Source: Chloroflexota bacterium
GTDB lineage: Bacteria; Chloroflexota; Limnocylindria; Limnocylindrales; CSP1-4
DNA length: 40,620 nt
Reading direction: 5' to 3'
Assembly (NCBI GenBank): GCA_021789435.1
Contig: JAJYJO010000012.1
Location: 1 to 40,620 of the forward strand
Shown: one piece after another, positions 6,883 through 15,235 of the stretch
How the letters are laid out: each line of letters starts with the position of its first letter
How positions within the stretch are numbered: position 1 is the stretch's first letter
Notes under the pieces: generated by a model
Seen by the model: only the letters and a program-made list of their open reading frames with translations
Told to the model about the DNA's origin: nothing
Databases searched by the model: none
Translations under genes and position numbers: made by a program

Positions 6883-9366
6883 ATGAGCGGCAACCTTGTG
6901 ATCGTCGAGTCGCCCGCCAAGGCCAAGACGATCGAACGCTACCTCGGCCCGGGCTACACCGTCCTCGCCTCCTACGGCCACGTCCGAGACCTGCCGGAGA
7001 GGCCCGGCAAGGATTCGCTGGGCGTCGACGTCGAGCACGACTTCGCGCCGACCTACGAGGTCTCGGCCGATCGGCGCAAGCAGGTGAGCGCGATCGCCCG
7101 GGCCGCCGGCAAGGCAGAGGCCGTCTACCTGGCCACGGACCTGGACCGCGAGGGCGAGGCCATCGCCTGGCACGTGGCCGAGGCGGCCGGGCTGCCGCCG
7201 GACAAGACGCGGCGGGTCACGTTCAGCGAGATCACCGAGCCGGCCATCCGGCGGGCCTTCGCCCACCCCCGCGCCATCGACCTGAACCTGGTCGACGCGC
7301 AGCAGGCGCGCCGGGTCGTCGACCGCCTGGTCGGCTACACGCTCAGTCCGCTGCTCTGGCGCAAGGTCCGCACCGGGCTCTCGGCGGGTCGCGTGCAGTC
7401 GGTGGCCGTGCGGCTCGTCGTGGAGCGCGAGCGAGAGATCCGCGCCTTCAAGGCCCGCGAGTACTGGACGCTGGAGGCGATCCTGCTGGCGCCGGACGGC
7501 ACGGCGTTCGGCGCGGAAGTCGCCCGGATCGACGGCCACAAGCTCGATATCGGCGACGCGCAGACCGCCGAGCGACACGCGGCCGCCATCCGGCTCGGCC
7601 ATCCCCGTGTCCGATCGGTCGCGGTCAAGCTCAGCAAGCGTTCGCCCGCCCCGCCGTTCACGACGTCGAGCCTCCAGCAGGAGGCCAGCAGGAAGCTCGG
7701 CTTCTCGCCGAAGCGGACGATGAAGGCGGCCCAGAACCTCTACGAGGGGATGCCCACGGCCGAGGGCCAGGTCGGGCTGATCACCTACATGCGGACCGAT
7801 TCGGTCGTTCTGTCCGGGCAGGCGCTCGGGGAGGCGCGCGAGGTGATCGGCGCGCGCTACGGCGAGGACTACACGATGCCGAAGGGCCGCGTCTACAAGA
7901 CGAAGACGCGCAACGCCCAGGAGGCCCACGAGGCGATCCGACCGACCTCGTTCCGGCGCGATCCCGACGCGCTCGCCCGGCTCCTGCCGTCGGACGAGGC
8001 GCGGCTCTACCGGCTGATCTGGCAGCGAGCGCTGGCGAGCCAGATGAAGGAGAAGGAGCTCGAGACGACGACCGTCGAGCTGGTGGACGAACCCTACGAG
8101 CTGCGATCCAGCGCCACGCGGACCCTGTTCGACGGCTTCGCGGCGGTCTACACGGTGGGCCAGGACGACGCCCAGGACGAGCCGGAGCGGCAGCTGCCGC
8201 CCCTTCACGAAGGCGACGTGACGGGCGTTGAATCCGTGAGCCCGGTCCAGCACTTCACCGAGCCGCCACCTCGATTCACCGAGGCCACCCTGATCAAGAC
8301 GCTCGAGGAGAACGGCATCGGCCGCCCGTCCACCTATGCCGCCACGATCTCCACGATCGTGGACCGCGGCTACGTCATCGTGAGGGAGCGGCGGCTGCAT
8401 CCCGAGCCGATCGGCGAGATCGTGACCGATCTCCTGGTGGACAATTTCGGGGCGTTCGTCGATCCCGCCTTCACCGCCCGCATGGAAACGGACCTCGACG
8501 ACGTCGCGCGCGGCGAGCGGGAATGGGTTCCGCTCGTCCGGGAGTTCTACGGGCCGCTTCGAGCGCTCGTCGACGCCAAGCAGAAGGACCTGCGGCCCGC
8601 GGAGATCGGGATCCCCAGCGGAGAAGTCTGCTCCGAGGGGCACCCCATGGTCATCCGCGCGGGCCGCTACGGCGAGTACCTGGCCTGCTCCCGCTATCCC
8701 GAGCACAAGGAGACGCGGCCGCTCTCCACGGCCGCGGGCGAGGCCGGGGCCGCGGGCGGCGACGGCGCAACGGGGGAGGCGGCCGCGCCCGCGCTGCCCG
8801 GGGTGGGTGAAGCGTGCCCCGTCTGCGGGGTCACCGACGGCGGCCAGCTGGTCGCCAGGCGTGGCCGGTTCGGTCCCTTCGCCGGCTGCTCGCGCTATCC
8901 CGACTGCACCTACATCAAGCGCGAGGGCCCGCCGCCACCCGAACCGCTCCCCTTCGAGGTGGTCTGCCCGCGCTGCGGGCAGGGCCTGCTGGTGGCGCGC
9001 CGGGCGCGGCGGACCGGCTCGGTCTTCTGGGGCTGCTCGCGCTATCCCAAGTGCAACTTCACGACGTCCCGGGAGCCTCTGGGCCCGGTCCACGAAGCCG
9101 ACCGCGGCCCGGTCGCTCGCGAGGGGGAGGCGGGCATCTGCCTCGCCTGCGGAGCGCCAATCCCGCTGCCGGAGGGGGACCTCGCCCCGGGCTCGGCGCT
9201 TCCCGGCGGCGAGCCGAATCCCGCGGCGCTGGCCCGTCCTGGTCGCGGCGGCCGGGGCGGTCGCGGCGGCTCGCGCGCTGGCCGGGCGGCGGTCCGCCCG
9301 CGGGACGCGGCCGGTCGGGCGAATCGACCGCGACGGTCCGGCGGGGCTTCCTCCCGGTCGGCATGA
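6883..9366 (+). CDS. topA: DNA topoisomerase I
   Basis: Type IA topoisomerase that relaxes negative supercoils by single-strand passage. The 827-residue product starts with a TOPRIM domain ([17 protein letters not shown], later [12 protein letters not shown]). The central toroid carries the catalytic tyrosine Tyr302 in ITYMRTDS. The C-terminal third has zinc-ribbon modules. The first (about 582-615) keeps only one Cys per side, with His where the partner Cys would be; the second and third are full four-Cys ribbons ending in CSRYPDC and CSRYPKC; a last CLAC has no partner pair. A basic Arg/Gly-rich tail of about 45 residues ends the protein. The start follows a TANNNT box, and the stop overlaps the next start (ATGA). 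Confidence 0.95.
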   Translation: MSGNLVIVESPAKAKTIERYLGPGYTVLASYGHVRDLPERPGKDSLGVDVEHDFAPTYEVSADRRKQVSAIARAAGKAEAVYLATDLDREGEAIAWHVAEAAGLPPDKTRRVTFSEITEPAIRRAFAHPRAIDLNLVDAQQARRVVDRLVGYTLSPLLWRKVRTGLSAGRVQSVAVRLVVEREREIRAFKAREYWTLEAILLAPDGTAFGAEVARIDGHKLDIGDAQTAERHAAAIRLGHPRVRSVAVKLSKRSPAPPFTTSSLQQEASRKLGFSPKRTMKAAQNLYEGMPTAEGQVGLITYMRTDSVVLSGQALGEAREVIGARYGEDYTMPKGRVYKTKTRNAQEAHEAIRPTSFRRDPDALARLLPSDEARLYRLIWQRALASQMKEKELETTTVELVDEPYELRSSATRTLFDGFAAVYTVGQDDAQDEPERQLPPLHEGDVTGVESVSPVQHFTEPPPRFTEATLIKTLEENGIGRPSTYAATISTIVDRGYVIVRERRLHPEPIGEIVTDLLVDNFGAFVDPAFTARMETDLDDVARGEREWVPLVREFYGPLRALVDAKQKDLRPAEIGIPSGEVCSEGHPMVIRAGRYGEYLACSRYPEHKETRPLSTAAGEAGAAGGDGATGEAAAPALPGVGEACPVCGVTDGGQLVARRGRFGPFAGCSRYPDCTYIKREGPPPPEPLPFEVVCPRCGQGLLVARRARRTGSVFWGCSRYPKCNFTTSREPLGPVHEADRGPVAREGEAGICLACGAPIPLPEGDLAPGSALPGGEPNPAALARPGRGGRGGRGGSRAGRAAVRPRDAAGRANRPRRSGGASSRSA

Positions 9367-10337
9367 CCGGCGAGGCGGCGCTGGAGCGGTTCCTCCGGGC
9401 CCTGGCGGCCCGCGACGCCTCGCCGCATACGGTCCGGGCCTACGGGACGGCCGTTGCGGCCTATCTCGACTGGCTCACCAGGGAGGGGCACGACTGGCGG
9501 GCGCCGTCGCGCGCCGCGTTGCGGGAGTACCTCGCCGAGCTCGACCGCCGCTCGGCCCGCAGCTCCGTGGCCCAGCGCCTGGCCGCGCTCCGAGCCTTCT
9601 ACCGGTTCGGCGCCCGCGAGGGCCTCGTCGGGGGGGATCCGTGGGCGGCCCTCGGCACGCCCCGCCAGCCGCGTCGGTTGCCACGGGTCATGGAGGTCGA
9701 GGAGATGGAGCGGCTGATCGCCGCCACGGACCCGCCGACGACGAACCGGTCCATCGCGAGCCAGGCGCGGCGCCGCGCGGTCGCCGCCCTGGCGCTGCGC
9801 GACCGGGCGCTCGTCGAGACCGCCTACGCGGCCGGTCTCCGGATCAGTGAGCTCGCCGCGGCCTCGCTCGGCTCGCTGGATCTCCGTCGCGGTGAGCTGC
9901 GGGTGGTCGGCAAGGGGCGCAAGGAGCGGATCGGGCTCCTCGGCGCGCCGGCCCGGGCGGCGCTGGCCCGCTACGTCGCCGACGGGCGGCCCGCGCTGCT
10001 GGCCGGGGCGCGCCCGGCGGTTCGGCCCGGCCCGGCGACCGACGCGCTCTTCCTCAACCACCGCGGCGAGCCGCTGGGCGTCCGTGGCCTGCGCTATCGC
10101 CTGGAGCGGCTGCGGATGCGGGCGGGGCTGCCGGCCGGCATCTCGCCGCACACGATCCGCCACAGCTTCGCCACTCATCTCCTGGACGGCGGGGCGGACC
10201 TGCGGGTCGTTCAGGAGCTGCTCGGCCACGAGAATCTGGCCACCACGCAGGTCTACACCCACGTCTCGCCGGGGCGGCTGCGGAGCGCCTACACCCAGGC
10301 GCACCCGCGGGCCCACCGGACCGGGGGTGAGGGGTGA
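9363..10337 (+). CDS. tyrosine recombinase XerC/XerD-like
   Basis: Site-specific recombinase of 324 residues that probably resolves chromosome dimers at dif. An N-terminal SAM-like core-binding domain (about 1-90) is followed by the catalytic domain with Arg160 in GLRISEL, Lys in [33 protein letters not shown] and nucleophile Tyr298 in QVYTHV. The position right after topA and the length match housekeeping Xer proteins (about 300) rather than phage integrases. XerC and XerD cannot be told apart by reading. An insertion of about 15 residues lies between the two domains ([12 protein letters not shown]). The start overlaps topA by ATGA and the end overlaps the next gene by GTGA. Confidence 0.88.
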   Translation: MTGEAALERFLRALAARDASPHTVRAYGTAVAAYLDWLTREGHDWRAPSRAALREYLAELDRRSARSSVAQRLAALRAFYRFGAREGLVGGDPWAALGTPRQPRRLPRVMEVEEMERLIAATDPPTTNRSIASQARRRAVAALALRDRALVETAYAAGLRISELAAASLGSLDLRRGELRVVGKGRKERIGLLGAPARAALARYVADGRPALLAGARPAVRPGPATDALFLNHRGEPLGVRGLRYRLERLRMRAGLPAGISPHTIRHSFATHLLDGGADLRVVQELLGHENLATTQVYTHVSPGRLRSAYTQAHPRAHRTGGEG

Positions 10338-11563
10338 CCGGAGGGCCTGGCGAGGGCCCCCTTCCGGCGGCCGAGGGCGGCGAGGGCGGCGTCGGGCAGG
10401 GTGCCGTGGCGGAGGGGGCCGCGGAAGGTCGCGTGCCGGAGGCCGCGGCGCCGGCGGCGGGGGCGATGGGCGCGGCCGGCGGGAGCGGCCTGCCTCGTTC
10501 CGACGCCGGCTGGGACGCCTTCGTGGCCGCCAACGATCTCGGCTCGTACCTCCAGACGACGGCCTGGGCCCGGGTCAAGGCCGCCAACGGCTGGCGTGCC
10601 CGACGGGTGCTGGCCGAGAGCGCCGGGGGCCCCGTCGGGGGCCAGGTCCTGGTCCGCCCGTCGCGGCCACTGCCCTGGGCCTTCGGTTACGTTCCTCGCG
10701 GGCCCGTTGCCTCGACCTGGAGCAATGAGACGGTGGCGGCCTTCAGCGAGGCCCTCCGGCGGGCGGCCGCCGGTCCCGGCCCCTCGCGGCTCTCCCACGT
10801 CCGGATCGACCCGCCGGTCGAGCGTGACGGCCCCGCCGATCTGTTCGGGGCTCTGCGGTCCGCCCTGGGGAAGGCCGGCTGGCACCCGGCGCCGGCGATC
10901 CAGCCGGCCGCGACGCGCATCGTGGACCTCCGCGCCGACGAGGAGACCCTCTGGGGGGACCTGCGCAGCAAGTGGCGGCAGTACGTCAACCGGGCCCGGC
11001 GGAGCGGCGTGCGGGTCGTCGAGGGCGACGGCGACCGCCTGCCCGACTTCTACCGCATCTACCGCGAGACGGCCGCCCGGACCGGCCTGCTGATCCGGAC
11101 CGAGCAGGCCTACCGCGACGTGTGGGAGGCCTTTCGGCCGGCCGGCATGGCCCGCCTCCTCTTCGCCGAGGATCCGGACGGCGTCCCCGGGGCGGTCCTC
11201 TTCCTGGTCCGCTGTGGCAGCCGGGTGGTCGAGCCGTACGGCGGCATGACTGCGGCCGGGGCGGCCAGCCGGGCCAACTACCTGCTGAAGTGGGAGGCGA
11301 TCCGGACCGCGCGCGTGCGCGGCGCCACCAGCTACGACCTGTGGGGCCTGGTCCACCCGGGAATCGACCAGTTCAAGGCCGGCTTCGGCGGTCGCGACGT
11401 GCAGTATGTCGGGGCCTGGGATCTCGTGGTCCGGCCCCTCGGTTACCTGGCGACGGGCCTCGGGATCCGGGCCCGGACGCTCTACGTCCGCCAGGTGCGC
11501 AGTCGGCTGGCCCACCGCGATGCTCCCCCGCCGGACGATGCGCCGCGGGGAGCCGACGCGTGA
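10334..11563 (+). CDS. FemAB-like peptidoglycan aminoacyltransferase (first of pair)
   Basis: Members of the FemABX family transfer amino acids from aminoacyl-tRNA to the stem peptide of lipid II to build interpeptide bridges. The 409-residue product has paired GNAT-like domains. [17 protein letters not shown] marks the start of the first, [15 protein letters not shown] is the typical basic segment, and [20 protein letters not shown] plus [20 protein letters not shown] form the C-terminal family signature. The first 45 residues are Gly/Ala-rich and uninformative, so an ATG at 10466 is an alternative start. The GTG at 10334 overlaps the recombinase stop. A second FemAB-like gene and murE follow directly, supporting a role in cell-wall cross-bridge assembly. 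Confidence 0.82.
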   Translation: MTGGPGEGPLPAAEGGEGGVGQGAVAEGAAEGRVPEAAAPAAGAMGAAGGSGLPRSDAGWDAFVAANDLGSYLQTTAWARVKAANGWRARRVLAESAGGPVGGQVLVRPSRPLPWAFGYVPRGPVASTWSNETVAAFSEALRRAAAGPGPSRLSHVRIDPPVERDGPADLFGALRSALGKAGWHPAPAIQPAATRIVDLRADEETLWGDLRSKWRQYVNRARRSGVRVVEGDGDRLPDFYRIYRETAARTGLLIRTEQAYRDVWEAFRPAGMARLLFAEDPDGVPGAVLFLVRCGSRVVEPYGGMTAAGAASRANYLLKWEAIRTARVRGATSYDLWGLVHPGIDQFKAGFGGRDVQYVGAWDLVVRPLGYLATGLGIRARTLYVRQVRSRLAHRDAPPPDDAPRGADA

Positions 11564-12678
11564 CCCTCGACATCCGGCAGGTCGACCCGGCCGAGGCCGA
11601 CGACTGGGACCGGCTGGCCGTCGAGGTCGCCGGCGGCGACGTCTGCCAGAGCCGGCCCTGGGCCGCCTACCGGTCCCGCTGGGGATGGGCGCCGCGCTTC
11701 CTCCGTTTCGGAGACCGCTTCCCGCTCCTGGCGCTGGCGCGGCCGTGGCCGCTGGTCGGGGGGTCGGGCGCCTACCTCTCGCGGGGACCCGTCGCCGCGG
11801 GCGAGCCGGTGGCCCGCACCGCGGAGCGACTCGCCGTCGCCGCGGAGTGGCTCGCCGGCCACGGCGTGGACGTGATCGCGAGCGACGCCGAGATCCCGGC
11901 CGCCAGCGAATACCCGGAGCTGATCCGGCGGGCCGGCTTCCGGCCGATCGAGGAGGTCCAGGCGTCGCGCCACCGGATGTCGCTGCCGCTGCCCGACGCC
12001 GCGGACGAGTCGGCCGTCTTCGGCGGCTTCTCAGCGACGACCCGGCAGCTGATCCGGGGGGCCGAGGGGCAGGGCCTCCGCGTGGCCAGCTACGACGCCC
12101 GGCGCCCGCCGGACGGCTCCTGCCCGCCGTTCGACATGCCGCCGCCGGAAGACCTGGCCGACGGCGGGCGGGCCGCCTTCGATCGCTTCTACGGGCTGAT
12201 GGTGGCCACGGCGGCCCGCCGCCATTTCGGCCTGGCGCCGCGCGCCCAGTTTCTCGACTGGGCGACCACGGGCCTGGCGGCCGGGCTGATCGTCCATTTG
12301 GAGGTCCGCTCGCCGGACGGTGAGGTCCTCGGGGCCGCCATGTTCTACCGCCACGGCGACCGCCTGACCTACTCGCATTCGGGCGACCGGGCGGACCGAC
12401 GGCGAGCGCACCCCGGAGTCAGCCGCCTCCTGCTCTGGCGGGCGATCCAGCTGGCGATGGCCGAGGGGCGGGCCGAGATGGACCTCGCCGGGGTGGACAT
12501 CCCGGGGGCGCGCCGACAGCCCGCCGAGGGCGAACCGATGTACGGTCTCTATGCCTTCAAGGCATCCTTCGGGGCTCGCTGGGTGGAGCAGACCGGGAAC
12601 CATGAGTGGATCGCCCGGCCGGCTCGCTATCTCGCCGGACGGGTTGCCGGTCGCCTGGCCCGGGCGGTCGGGCGGTGA
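11560..12678 (+). CDS. FemAB-like peptidoglycan aminoacyltransferase (second of pair)
   Basis: A 372-residue FemAB/GNAT-fold protein that starts with GTG overlapping the previous stop (GTGA). It keeps the N-terminal CQSRPWAAYRSRWGW segment, the ARRHFGLAPRAQF stretch, GAAMFYRHGDRLTYSHSG and the closing MYGLYAFKASFGARWVE that marks the FemAB C-terminus. It is clearly diverged from the neighbouring copy, so the pair may add successive residues of a bridge, as FemA and FemB do in staphylococci (inference). A short insert near 180-190 contains Pro-rich sequence. The substrate amino acid cannot be read from the sequence. Confidence 0.8.
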   Translation: MTLDIRQVDPAEADDWDRLAVEVAGGDVCQSRPWAAYRSRWGWAPRFLRFGDRFPLLALARPWPLVGGSGAYLSRGPVAAGEPVARTAERLAVAAEWLAGHGVDVIASDAEIPAASEYPELIRRAGFRPIEEVQASRHRMSLPLPDAADESAVFGGFSATTRQLIRGAEGQGLRVASYDARRPPDGSCPPFDMPPPEDLADGGRAAFDRFYGLMVATAARRHFGLAPRAQFLDWATTGLAAGLIVHLEVRSPDGEVLGAAMFYRHGDRLTYSHSGDRADRRRAHPGVSRLLLWRAIQLAMAEGRAEMDLAGVDIPGARRQPAEGEPMYGLYAFKASFGARWVEQTGNHEWIARPARYLAGRVAGRLARAVGR

Positions 12679-12709
12679 GGGCGGCACGAGGCGGCGCGGC
12701 GGTGAGACG

Positions 12710-14383
12710 GTGAGCGAGGTGACCGTGAGCGACGACGGGGCTGACGCCACGATCGCCGAGCGGCTGCGCGCGGCGGAGCCGACCGGGGAGCTCCCGATCG
12801 GCGGCCTGGCCGATCGCCTCGAGATGGCGGGCCTGCTGCGCGGCGCCTGGGCCGGCGGGCGCGCCGCGTCGATCGCCGCGCTGGCCGGCCTCGCGGTCCG
12901 GGGCGTCGCCTACGACTCGCGACGCGTGGGCCCGGGCTCGCTCTTCGTCGCGGTTCCCGGTGCTCACGCCGACGGCCACGACTACGTGCGGGCTGCGGCC
13001 GCCGCGGGCGCTGTCGCCGCGGTCGTGGAGCGCCCCGTCGACGGGGCGCCGCTGCCGCAGCTGGTCGTTGAGCGGAGCCGGTCGGCCCTGGCCGCCGCGG
13101 CGAGCTGGTGGTACGGGGATCCCAGCCGCTCGCTCGGGGTGGTCGGGGTCACCGGGACCGACGGCAAGACCACCACCTCGTTCCTGGCGGCTGCCGTGCT
13201 CGAGGCGGCCGGCATCCCGGCCGGACTCGTCGGGACGGCCGAGACCCGGATCGGGCCGCAGCGCGAGCCGAACGCGGAGCACGTGACGACGCCCGAAGCG
13301 CCCGAGCTGCAGGCGATGCTGCGGGCCATGGTCGACGCGGGCGACCGCGGGGCAGTGGTCGAGACGACGTCGCACGGTCTCGCGCTCGAGCGGGTCGGCG
13401 GGGTCGCCTACGACGTCGGGATCCTGACCAACCTGTCGCACGAGCACCTGGAGCTCCACGGCACGTTCGCGGCCTATCGCGCCGCCAAGGCAAGCCTCTT
13501 CGAGCGCCTGGCCACCGGTCCGGCCAACCTCCCCAAGGAGCTCGGACGCCCCTGGCCGCGGACCGGCATCGTCAACCGCGACGACCCCTCGTGGGCGTTC
13601 TTCGCGGCCGCGATCGAACGTGCCGGCGCCCGCCTCGTCACCTACGGCACCGACGCCGGGGCCGCGGTCCGGGCGCTTGCCGTGGAGGAGGACGCCCGCC
13701 GGCTCCGGGTCGCCGTCGTCACCCCGCGCTGGGAGGGCCGGGTCGAGCTGCGCCTCGCCGGTCGCTTCAACGTCCACAACGCCCTGGCGGCGGCGGCCCT
13801 CGGCGAGGCGCTCGACCTGGACCCGGCGACGATCCGGGCGGGCCTGGAGTCGGTGGCCGGCGTGCCCGGCCGGATGGAGCGGGTGGAGGCCGGCCAGCCG
13901 TTCGGGGTGATCGTGGACTACGCCCACTCGCCGGCAGCCCTCGAGAAGGTCCTGGGCCTGCTCGCGCCGCTGGCCGCCGCTCGCGGCGGCGGCTTGGTGG
14001 CCGTCTTCGGCTCGGCGGGAGAGCGGGACACGGCCAAGCGCCCGATGATGGGCCGCATCGCGGGCGAGCGCTGCCGGCTGGTGGTGGTGACGGACGAGGA
14101 TCCGCGGGGCGAGGACCGCCTGGCGATCCTGGACGAGATCGCCGCCGGGGCCGAGGCGGCCGGCCGGCGTCGCGGCGCAGACCTGCTGCTGATCCCGGAC
14201 CGCGAGGCCGCGATCGCGGCCGCGTTGGAGCGGGCCCGGCCCGGCGACCTGGTCCTGCTGGCGGGCAAGGGCCACGAGCGGTCCATCATCATGGCCGACG
14301 GGCCGCACCCCTGGGACGAGCGAGCGGCCGCGATCCGCCGGCTGGCCGGCCTTGGCTTCGGCGGGTCGGGCACGGACGGCTGA
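12710..14383 (+). CDS. murE: UDP-N-acetylmuramoyl-tripeptide ligase MurE
   Basis: Cytoplasmic Mur ligase that adds the third residue to the peptidoglycan stem peptide with ATP. The 557-residue protein has an N-terminal UDP-binding domain (GVAYDSRRVGPGSLFVAVPG), a central ATPase domain with P-loop VTGTDGKTTT (Lys153), ETTSHGLALERV and the NLSHEHLELHG segment, and a C-terminal domain with YAHSP and TDEDPRGED (462-468). The substrate-specificity site is DEDPR instead of the DNPR of diaminopimelate-adding enzymes, so lysine or ornithine is possible. A short insert (NLPKELGRPWPR) lies in the central domain. GTG at 12710 is the chosen start; GTG at 12719 is possible. It follows two FemAB genes. Confidence 0.92.
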   Translation: MSEVTVSDDGADATIAERLRAAEPTGELPIGGLADRLEMAGLLRGAWAGGRAASIAALAGLAVRGVAYDSRRVGPGSLFVAVPGAHADGHDYVRAAAAAGAVAAVVERPVDGAPLPQLVVERSRSALAAAASWWYGDPSRSLGVVGVTGTDGKTTTSFLAAAVLEAAGIPAGLVGTAETRIGPQREPNAEHVTTPEAPELQAMLRAMVDAGDRGAVVETTSHGLALERVGGVAYDVGILTNLSHEHLELHGTFAAYRAAKASLFERLATGPANLPKELGRPWPRTGIVNRDDPSWAFFAAAIERAGARLVTYGTDAGAAVRALAVEEDARRLRVAVVTPRWEGRVELRLAGRFNVHNALAAAALGEALDLDPATIRAGLESVAGVPGRMERVEAGQPFGVIVDYAHSPAALEKVLGLLAPLAAARGGGLVAVFGSAGERDTAKRPMMGRIAGERCRLVVVTDEDPRGEDRLAILDEIAAGAEAAGRRRGADLLLIPDREAAIAAALERARPGDLVLLAGKGHERSIIMADGPHPWDERAAAIRRLAGLGFGGSGTDG

Positions 14384-14391
14384 GCGATGAG

Positions 14392-15120
14392 TTGGGCCCG
14401 GAGCGCTGGCGGGCGGCCGTGCGCTGCTGCCTGACCGGCCTGCTGCTGCTCGTGGCGGCCACCGTCCTTGCCGCCTGGTTCGTCCCGCCGATCGTCGCCG
14501 GTGCGCTCGTCGAGGGTGGGCTGGCGGCGGCCGGCTTCAGCGACACGGGAACGACGGTCGACGTGGTCGCCGACCCGCCACCGGCGATCCTCGCCGGCCA
14601 CGCCGACCGGGTCCGGATCCGCTCCTCGGACGTCGTCATGGGCGACCTGCGGGCGGCCCGTCTCGACCTGACCCTGGTGGACGTGAGCCTCTTCGGCCGC
14701 ACGGCCCGGACGGTCGACGGGACGCTCCAGGCCGTCCGGATCGAGCCGGCCCAGGGAGCCGCCTTCGTCGTCCCGGAGGTGATCGTCCGGGGTCCGGCCG
14801 CGGCGGCCGCGGCGACCCTCCGGCTCACGAGGGCCGACCTGGAGCCGCTGGTGGCGTCGGCGGTCCAGTCGGCGGGCCTCATCCCGACCGGGCTGGCGCT
14901 CGCAGCCCCGGATCGCCTGACCGTGATCCTGTCCGGCCGGACGGTGACCGGGACCCTGGGCGTCGAGAGCGGCGCGCTCGTCGCCCGCCTCGACGGGTCG
15001 CTGTCCGCCGTCCTGGCCCGCTCCGCCCCGGGCGACCCGTTCCAGCTCCGCTCCGTCCAGGTGGGACCAGACGGTGCGGTGATCGCGGCGGTCGTCGACC
15101 TCGCCGCCCTGATCCGCTGA
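14392..15120 (+). CDS. anchored DUF2993/LmeA-like protein
   Basis: Probable envelope protein of about 242 residues. One N-terminal hydrophobic helix (LTGLLLLVAATVLAAWF) is followed by an extracytoplasmic beta-rich domain. Pattern and length resemble DUF2993 (LmeA) proteins, which bind lipids and in mycobacteria affect lipomannan length. The region after the helix (VDVVADPPPAILAGHADRV, then DLRAARLDLTLVDVSLFG) fits that family. TTG at 14392 is the chosen start; GTG at 14419 would begin directly at the membrane helix. Neither has a strong ribosome binding site. It closes the envelope gene run after murE. Confidence 0.6.
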   Translation: MGPERWRAAVRCCLTGLLLLVAATVLAAWFVPPIVAGALVEGGLAAAGFSDTGTTVDVVADPPPAILAGHADRVRIRSSDVVMGDLRAARLDLTLVDVSLFGRTARTVDGTLQAVRIEPAQGAAFVVPEVIVRGPAAAAAATLRLTRADLEPLVASAVQSAGLIPTGLALAAPDRLTVILSGRTVTGTLGVESGALVARLDGSLSAVLARSAPGDPFQLRSVQVGPDGAVIAAVVDLAALIR

Positions 15121-15220
15121 AGGGCCGCCGGGGAGCCCGAAGGACGGCGGGCCTACAGCGGACCGTGACGGCCGCCCAGCCCCGCCGAGGTGGCCGATCC
15201 GGGTCGCGGGCCGTGCTTGG

Positions 15221-15226
15221 TATGCT
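15221..15226 (+). promoter_or_regulatory. -10 box of rel, leaderless
   Basis: TATGCT ends 9 bases before the rel ATG with no ribosome binding site between. The 115-base gap upstream of the start holds no other recognised element. Confidence 0.5.
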
Positions 15227-15235
15227 TGCCCGACG

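Noticed and set aside
6565-9093. 842-codon minus-strand frame opposite topA
   Set aside because: Antisense shadow of a clear topoisomerase gene; no domain resemblance.
9363-10337. The tyrosine recombinase as integrase of the RT island
   Set aside because: It sits downstream of intact dprA and topA, overlaps topA, and has the length and context of a housekeeping Xer protein.
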